This document shows positions 14,637 through 23,400 of a stretch of 64,000 bases of DNA, one piece after another (position 1 is the first letter of the stretch; every line of letters starts with the position of its first letter). The translations under genes were made by a program, and so were the position numbers. The DNA is from Portunus trituberculatus (lineage: Eukaryota; Arthropoda; Malacostraca; Decapoda; Portunidae), in assembly GCF_017591435.1 (NCBI RefSeq), contig NC_059258.1, positions 6,952,571 through 7,016,570 of the forward strand, given 5' to 3'. The notes beneath the pieces are model-generated. The model was not told the origin of the DNA and searched no databases. It saw only the letters and a list, made by a program, of their open reading frames with translations.

Positions 14637-17600
14637 CAAAACAAAATAAAATGAAGTAATAACAATAATAAAAATAATAATAACAACAATAATAATAGTA
14701 AATAAATAAATAAAATACCTGAACTTATCCAAACCTGTGAAGAAGTAAATAATAATGAAAAAAAATAGAAATGCACAGGCCAACTTTCTAACCTAACCTA
14801 ACCTAACCTTGGATATTGTTGCCATGGCCAGGATAACGGTCTCCACTGATGGCGTGGCTCTGAACTGTGACATGAGGAGTGGCTCGATGGTGCACACTTC
14901 CCCTCGGCTGCCGGAGAAGATGCACCGCGATTCATTAGAGTTGAGGCCCATCGTGCGCTTCACCGACAACTCAAACACCGAGCCACCGCTGTCGCTGATC
15001 ACCGCCACACCAGGGTAGTCCGTCCACTGCGGGGATAAACAAACTACATGAACAAATTGAGGGAGAGATAGATAAACTTGTGAAAGATAAACAAACTAGT
15101 AAATAAAAAAAAATATGCAGGAGGAACGTTGAAGGAAATTAAGGGATAAATAAACTAGATGAATGAATGTCCACTGCAGTGATGAACTAATGAGGCAAAT
15201 GAAATTGAACCGAGACAAAGGATCTAAGAACATCAAACGAGCGCAAGAGAGACATTAGCCTCCTTCATCTCTTTTTCCTTTGTTCTAATTTCAATGTTAG
15301 ATTCAAAGGATAAAGAGGTGAAGGAGGATAATCTATCTCTTGCGCTTGTTTGATGTTCTTAGATCCTTTGTCTCTCGGATTGATTTTATTTGCTTAACTA
15401 ATTCATCAGAAGCAATACCCAGGCACATGAAGAAAGGAGATATACTAGATTAAATTAAGGTCTGACGGATGAGCTTGTGGGTAGTCTGTCCACTGTGGGG
15501 ATAAACAAACTATATGAATAATTAAGGAGTGATTGATAAGCTTGTGAAAGATTGATACACACACAAGTAAATGTTTTTATAACTACTGTTCAGTTTGTTC
15601 ATTTAGAGAGAGGCTGAAGAAAATGACTAGTTTTATGTCATTCTTTAGTGTGTCTACCCCCATTAAGTTAGAGAACAAAGAAGAGAATCTGAATTTAAAC
15701 TTGTATTTCTACAGCTTACCTTTAGGAAGCAGAGGTTTTCAGGTAAATATAATCTTAATCTAACCCAACCTAACCCAGCCTAACTTAACTTAACATAGCT
15801 TAACCTAACCCAACCTAACATAACTTATCCTAACCTTAACATAACCTAACCTAACCCAACCTAACATAGCTTAACCTAACCTAACCTAACCCAACCACAC
15901 CACACCACACCACACCAGAGCAGACCTTTAGATGCAGTACAGCTGTGAAGGGAGTATGTGCATCTGAGATGGTCTGCAGCAGCTTACTGGAGGTCAGGTC
16001 AAAGAGGCAGATTTGACCCTTAGCGAACCCTGCCAGCAGCCTCGTGCAGTCAGGGTTGAGGGCCAGTGCTGACACTGCCCCAAACTGTTCCCCATGCTGG
16101 AAAAGATCAGGGAGTGTTAGGAAGTGTTAGGGCTCTGTCTTGTAGATAGAGGAAGGTGAGTGAGTGAGTGAGTGAGGGAGGGAGGGAGGGAGGGAAGGAG
16201 GAAAGGAGGGAAGGAAGGAAGGAGAGAGAACAGGAGAGGAGAGAAGAGAAGAGATGAGATGAGAGGAAGGAAAAGGAAAAGGAAAAGAGAAAGAAAAAGA
16301 AAAGGAGAGAAGAGAGAAGTGAGAAGGAGAGAGAAAAAGAAGGAAGGAAGGAAGGAAGGAAGGGAGGAGAGGAGAGGAGAGGAGAGGAGAGGAGAGGAGA
16401 GGAGAGGAGAGGAGAGGAAGAGGAGAGGGAGGAAGAGGAGAGGAGAGGAGAGGAAAGGAGAGGAGAGGAGAGAAAGGAAATGAAGTGAGACATAGAGGAA
16501 GGAAAAAAAGAAAAAAAATAAATAAATAAGAAAGGAAAGAATTAATGAGAGAAAAAAATAAATAAAATAAATAATAAAAACAATAATTCAAATCTTAAGC
16601 AACAAAAATTAACAAACACAAACTTCCAGACACAACAATCATTCCATTAAAACACATCCAAACAGCACAAAGAAACCCAAACAAACACTGACACACCCTG
16701 ACTTGCTAAACTATCCTACTCAAGACAACAAAGCATATCAAGAAACACATGAATATCTCAATCAATGAAAACTGAATCTACACATCAAAGCACCCACAAA
16801 AAAGGATTGAAAGACCAGAATTAAAAAAATACAGATACAAACACAACCTTTCCACTAAAACACGTCCAAACTAGAATGAAAGAGACAAAAAGCATAAAAA
16901 ATGAGAAAACATGAAAAAAAAAAAAGCACGGATACAAACACAAGATCTTTCCACTTAAACACATCCAAACTAAAGCAAAACAGACAAAAAGCATAAGAAA
17001 AAACAAAACATTTGAAAGAACAATGAAGAGACAAGAATTAACAAACACAGAGATACGCTAAAACACATCCAAAGAAATTAAAGACTGGAGAGAGATGCAA
17101 ACACAAAAACTTTCCATTCAAACACAACTAAACAAAAAGAATAAGAGAGAAAATGTAGAAGAAAAGAGAAAATGTATAAAAAAACAATGAAGAGACCACA
17201 ATTAACGAATAGATACAAACACAAGATCCTTCCACTCAAACACATCCATCTAAAACACACGTGTCAAATTCAGGCCCGCGGGCCAAATTTGGCCCGCGTT
17301 GTAATTATAATTGGCCCGCAAGATCATATCAAATGTGCATTAGAGCTGGCCCGTGGTATATACTGTGCCGCTAATACTACAAATCCCACAATGCTTTGCT
17401 ATAGTCCTTCTACGGCCTGATGAACACCTTCACTCCGTCCTGAGGCTTTCCTCAGCTCAGAGCCTGACCCCAGACATTGATGAACTTGCATCTAAGAAAA
17501 GATGCCAGGTATCTGGCTCAGACCAATGTGCAAAGTAAATCAGAGTGTAGCAAACTGAGCTTGAATATATCTGTTTCTTATGCACTTTTTCTACTGCAAG

Positions 17601-18148
17601 GCAGGGTCTGTTAATAGTTGAAATGTTGGATTTTTATTAAGTGACATTATAATTTTTGGTTCTTTTGTTGTTGGCTTTGAAAAAGGTTTACTTTAAAAAG
17701 GAACTTGAAAGGATACGGGGAGAGACATACTTTATTTATTTATTTAAATAAGAAATGAATACCAGATTCTGTGTTTAAGCAAAGCTAAAGTTTGTTTCCA
17801 TATGAAAAGGTTAAACATTACATATCAGTTGCAGTTAATTTTTCAATAAATATTGAGTTTGGCCTGTGACTTTACTTCACTGATTAATTTTGGCCCACTG
17901 TGAATTTGAGTTTGACACCCATGAGATCCAAATTAACCATGAGACATAAAAACACAAGATCCATGCGTGCTTTGGGGTCCGAGGGGTCTCTAAGCACATG
18001 GGTTCGAATCTTGTCCACGTTCCGAGTGTAGGTTGGGCTTCCTCACTCGGGGCAATGGTTTCCTAGCGGGTGGGCTTTGAGATAGGAGGTACCCCATATA
18101 ATACCCCCTTTATTCCATAAATTCCCATGAAAACCCCACATGGTATAA

Positions 18149-18179
<31 letters not shown>

Positions 18180-19690
18180 CACACACACACTGTGGAACTT
18201 AGAGGAGAAGGGTGGCTTAAAAGGAAGCACATTGAGATTGATGGAAAATTATTAGAAAGGGAGAGAAATAAGGACGGTAGTCAAAGATATGAAGTCCAAG
18301 TGGAGAGCAGTAGAAAGCGGAGTGCTGCAGGGGTCAGTATTGGTGCCAATACTTTTTCTCATATATATAAACGACATGACAGAGGGAGTGAACAGCTACA
18401 TAAATCTGTTTGTGGACGATGCGAAACTGTGCAGAGTTATAAAGCAAAAAGAGGATTGTGAAATACTGCACGAAGATCTAAATAAGATCTGGAAATGGAG
18501 TAAAAAGTGGGAGATGGAATTCAATGTGGACAAAAGCCATGTCATGGAAATGGGAAAGAGTGAAAGACGACCAGTGGGAATCTATAAGATGGGAGATGGA
18601 GTAGAACTAGAGAAAGTAAAAAAGGAAAAGGACTTGGGAGTGACGATGGAAGAAAACAATCAGCCAGTAAGCCATATTGATAGAATTTTCAGAGAGACAT
18701 AATTTGCTAAGGAATATTGGATTAGCATTTCACTACATGGACAAAGAAATGATGAAGAAATTGATAAGTACTATAATAAGATCCAGATTGGAATATGCAG
18801 TTGTGTGGATGCCCCATAAAAAGAAACACAAGGAAGCTGGAGAGACTACAAAATATGGCTACAAAAATGGTTCCAGAATTTGAAGGGATGACATATGAGG
18901 AGAGACTAAAGGCTATGGATCTACCAACCCTGGAACAGAGAAGAGAGAGAGGGGATTTGATACAAGTTTATAAATTGATTATCAGAATGGACCAAGTGGA
19001 TAATGAGAAACTGATCCTGAGAGAAGAATATGACATTCGAAGCACAAGATCACATAGTAAAAAACTGAGGAAGGGAAGATGTCTGAGAGACGTTAAAAAA
19101 TATAGTTTCCCGCAGAGATATGTTGAGACTTGGAACAGTTTGAGTGAGGAAGTGGTGTCAGCAAAGAGTGTGCATAGTTTTAAAGAAAAATTGGATAAGT
19201 GTAGATATGGAGACAGGGGCACACGAGCGTACAGCCCAGGCCCTGTAAAACTACAACTAGGTAAATACACATTGGCAACACTTGTAAAAGTGTGCACAGA
19301 AACTAAGGTAACCAATGATCTTGTGCCTTGTGACTAACCTGTGTGGAGCCAAGACAGCATTTGAGCGCCTGTGTGGGTTCAAAGACCAGGATTAAACCAT
19401 GACTGGTGCCTATACAGATCACCAGACCCACAGCCATGGTCGTTGGTAGCCCTGCTCCCACTCGGTCCTGCGGTAATGAGGCTGGTTAGCTTAGGTTAGG
19501 TTAGGAGTGCAATGCTAAGAATGATAGACAAACACACTGGTGACCTTTAAAGTAGTAATAGGTAGATGAATAAATGAACTTTCAATATAAAAGACAAACT
19601 CTGAATAGATTTATGACAGATGAAAAACAAGCTTGCAATATGTAGATAAGAAAAACACAATGAATAAATTAGCGATACATGGATAAACAA

Positions 19691-19753
<63 letters not shown>

Positions 19754-20279
19754 AGCAGGGACACTCACATGGGCAGACACCAGCTGGGACGCCACACCCT
19801 TGAGAATAACGTGCCGCAGAATAGAGCCATGTGTTCTGCTCTGGGGTTCCCGCCGGCCCCTACCGCCCCCAGCACTGTGCCGTTCACTAGAGGAAGTGCG
19901 GCTGCGGCTCTCCGAACTGCCGCGGGAGTGCACTGATAGAGTGTCGCCGCCCTCCGTGGAGAAGGAACTCTGGGGGTGTGGTAGGTTGGGTTAGATTAGG
20001 TTAGGTTTAAAAAATACAATAATAACTATAACAATAATAAAAATAATAATAATAAAAATAATAATAATAACAAATAATAAAAAAAAGTTACAAAATATTA
20101 ATAAAGAAAAGAACATTAATTCCAGCCTTCTGATATAATAATAATAATAATAATAATAATAAGAGGAGGAGGAAGAAGAAGAAGAAGAAGAAGAAGAAGA
20201 AGAAGAAGAAGAAGAAGAAGAAGAAGAAGAAGAAGAAGAAGAAGAAGAAGAAGAGCAGCAACAACAACAACAACAGCAA

Positions 20280-20314
<35 letters not shown>

Positions 20315-20417
20315 AAAAAGACAGAACAAGAACAAAAAGCGAAGATGATGTAAATAAGAACATTAATAACAACCTTTCTATAATAAAAATAACAATAATA
20401 ATAATAATACTAAAAAG

Positions 20418-20452
<35 letters not shown>

Positions 20453-23400
20453 GCTAACTGTCCCCTGGCATGAGCTGACCTTTGGCTGGGGCGGCGTGGG
20501 GTGGGTGAGGTCCAGGTCATCCTCGGACACACTGCCGGGCTCCTCCTCCCTCAAGATGCTCTCCAGTGTGGGCAGCTCACCCACTGGCGGCAGCTGGAAC
20601 TCCTCATCGTCCAGCTGCAACACACACTACACTGCTATCACTGCTACACTGGTAATACTACTGGTACACTCTGGCAACACACACACAACACTGATACACT
20701 CTGGCAACACACACAACACTGGTACACTCTGGCAACACACACACAACGCTGGTACACTCTGGCAACACACACACAACGCTGGTACACTCTGGCAACACAC
20801 ACACAACGCTGGTACACTCTGGCAACACACACACAACACTGGTACACTCTGGCAACACACACACAACACTGATACACTCTGGCAACACACACAACACTGG
20901 TACACTCTGGCAACACACACACAACGCTGGTACACTCTGGCAACACACACACAACGCTGGTACACTCTGGCAACACACACACAACACTGGTACACTCTGG
21001 CAACACACACAACACTGGTACACTCTTGCAACACACACACAACACTGGTACACTCTGGCAACACACACAACACTGGTATACTCTGGCAACACACACAACA
21101 CTGGTACACCCTGGCAACACACACAACACTGGTACACCCTGGCAACACACACAACACTGGTACACTCTGGCAACACACACAACATTGGTACACCCTGGCA
21201 AAACACACAACACTGGTACACTCTGGCAACACACACAACACTGGTAATACTGGTACACCCTAGCAACACACACACAACACTGGTACACCCTGGCAACACA
21301 CACAACACTGGTAATACTGGTACACCCTAGCAACACACACACAACACTGGTACATCCTGGCAACGCACAAGACTGCAACACTCTGGCAACACACACACAA
21401 CACTGGTAATACAGGTGCACCCTGCCAACACATACAACACTCTGGTAACACACAAACACTGGTAACACACAAACACTGGTAATACTGCTACACCCTGCTA
21501 ACACACACACCACTGCAACACTGGCAACACACACACACAACACTGGTAATACTTGTACACTCTGGCAACACACACAACACTGCAACACTGGCAACACACA
21601 CAACACTGCAACATTGGCAACACACACAACACTGCAACACTCTGGCAACACACACAACACTGCAACACTCTGGCAACACACACACAACATTGCAACACTC
21701 TGGCAACACACACACAACACTGCAACACTCTGGCAACACACACACAACACTGCAACACTCTGGCAATACACACGCAACACTCTTGCAACACACACACAAC
21801 ACTGCAACACTCTGGCAACACACACACAACACTGGTAATACTGGTACACCCTGCCAACAAATACAACACTGCAACACTCTGGCAACACACACACAACACT
21901 GGTAATACTGCTACACCCTGCCAACACATACAACACTGCAACACTCTGGCAACACACACACAACACTGGTAATACTGCTACACCCTGCCAACACATACAA
22001 CACTGCAACACTCTGGCAACACACACAACACTAGTACACCTTGCTTCTCATCATCCAGCTGCAACATACACAACACTGCAACACTACCAACACACACATC
22101 ACTAGTACACCTTGCTCATCATCCAGCTGCAACACACATCACAACACTGGTAATACTGGTACACCCTGCCAACACACATTACACTGCAACACTCTGGCAA
22201 TACACACAACACTAATACACTTTGCTCCTCATTGTCCAGCTGCAACACACACACAACACTACAACACTGGTATACTCTGCCAACACACACACAACACTGC
22301 AACACTATTACACTCTGGCAATATGCACAACACTGGTACACCCTGCTCCTCATTGTCCAGCTGCAACAAACACACAACACTGCAACACTGGTACACTGCC
22401 AACACTGGTAATACTGGTATACTCTGGCAATACACGACACTAGTAACACTGACTAAACAATGGTACAATCTGATAACACTGGAACACTGGTAACATTGAC
22501 TTAACACTGGTAACACTGCAACACTCCCTTATCTGGTGTGATGCTAATAGTTCTGTTAAGTGCTCACCTGGGTGTTTAAATTGAGCTAACTTCTTACCTA
22601 ACCTCACCTAACCTAACTCAACCTATTCTAACCTAACAACCTAATGTAACCTAACCTAACCTAACCCAAGAGCTGTGAAGGGGAAGCTGGGAAACAAGAA
22701 GTGCTGGAGGGACTTCTATATTAGGACAGTGCCACCAGAACATTAGTAAATAGAATGGCATGTTTCATCTTCATTTTTACCCTAATGGAACGTAATTTAA
22801 CCTAACCTTACCGACACCCACCCTAATCTAACCTAACCACACACCACCTTTAGAAATAGACAAGAAAATAAATATGCCCAGCTTTCCATCAGTTTCTTTC
22901 TCATAGTAAATAGAGAGGCTTTCATTTTAAAGTTTATCCTAAGGACCTAACCTAACCTAACCACCACCACACACCCTACCTTCCCCTAACACATTCACCT
23001 TCAGAAATAAACAATAAAAATAAATATGTCTGTTAACTCTTAACAATAGCACCTCCATAAGTATTTTTAAATATCCCCTTTCCCCTTCACCAAGCTCAGG
23101 GGCACATAGGGAATCAGGTTTTCTTGGGGGGGAGACAAATTTAGCTAAATTTTACCCCAAAACCCCCGGTAGCACTTTTACTCTAACCTAACCAAACTTA
23201 CCCTAAATGTCTTTTAACACTAGATTAAACTAATTGTTGGGCTGAGCCTCTAGAATCTTTACCCTAACCTAAATGTCTTCTAGCAGGGGGAGCTGCGTCC
23301 CCCCAGACCCTTCCAATGACCCTCAACGTCACATTGTACCAGGTGACAGTAGCGGTACGCTCACCACCGCACACACGCACAACTCTCCTTGGTGGCGGGT

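Noticed and set aside
15750..15900. Telomere or telomere-adjacent position
   Set aside because: CCTAA units are short and degenerate and are scattered through the introns and intergenic DNA, so they are interstitial.
16107..16591. Ser/Leu/Pro-rich and Arg/Glu/Gly-rich open frames
   Set aside because: They are products of the purine-rich GGAGA repeat.
20496..22026. Open frames up to 460 codons rich in Cys/Val or Thr/His
   Set aside because: They follow the 30-bp minisatellite in every frame and strand; real VPS8 exons 1 and 2 show this is intron.
20640..22540. CRISPR-like regular repeat spacing
   Set aside because: Repeats are contiguous minisatellite units without unique spacers, in an animal intron.
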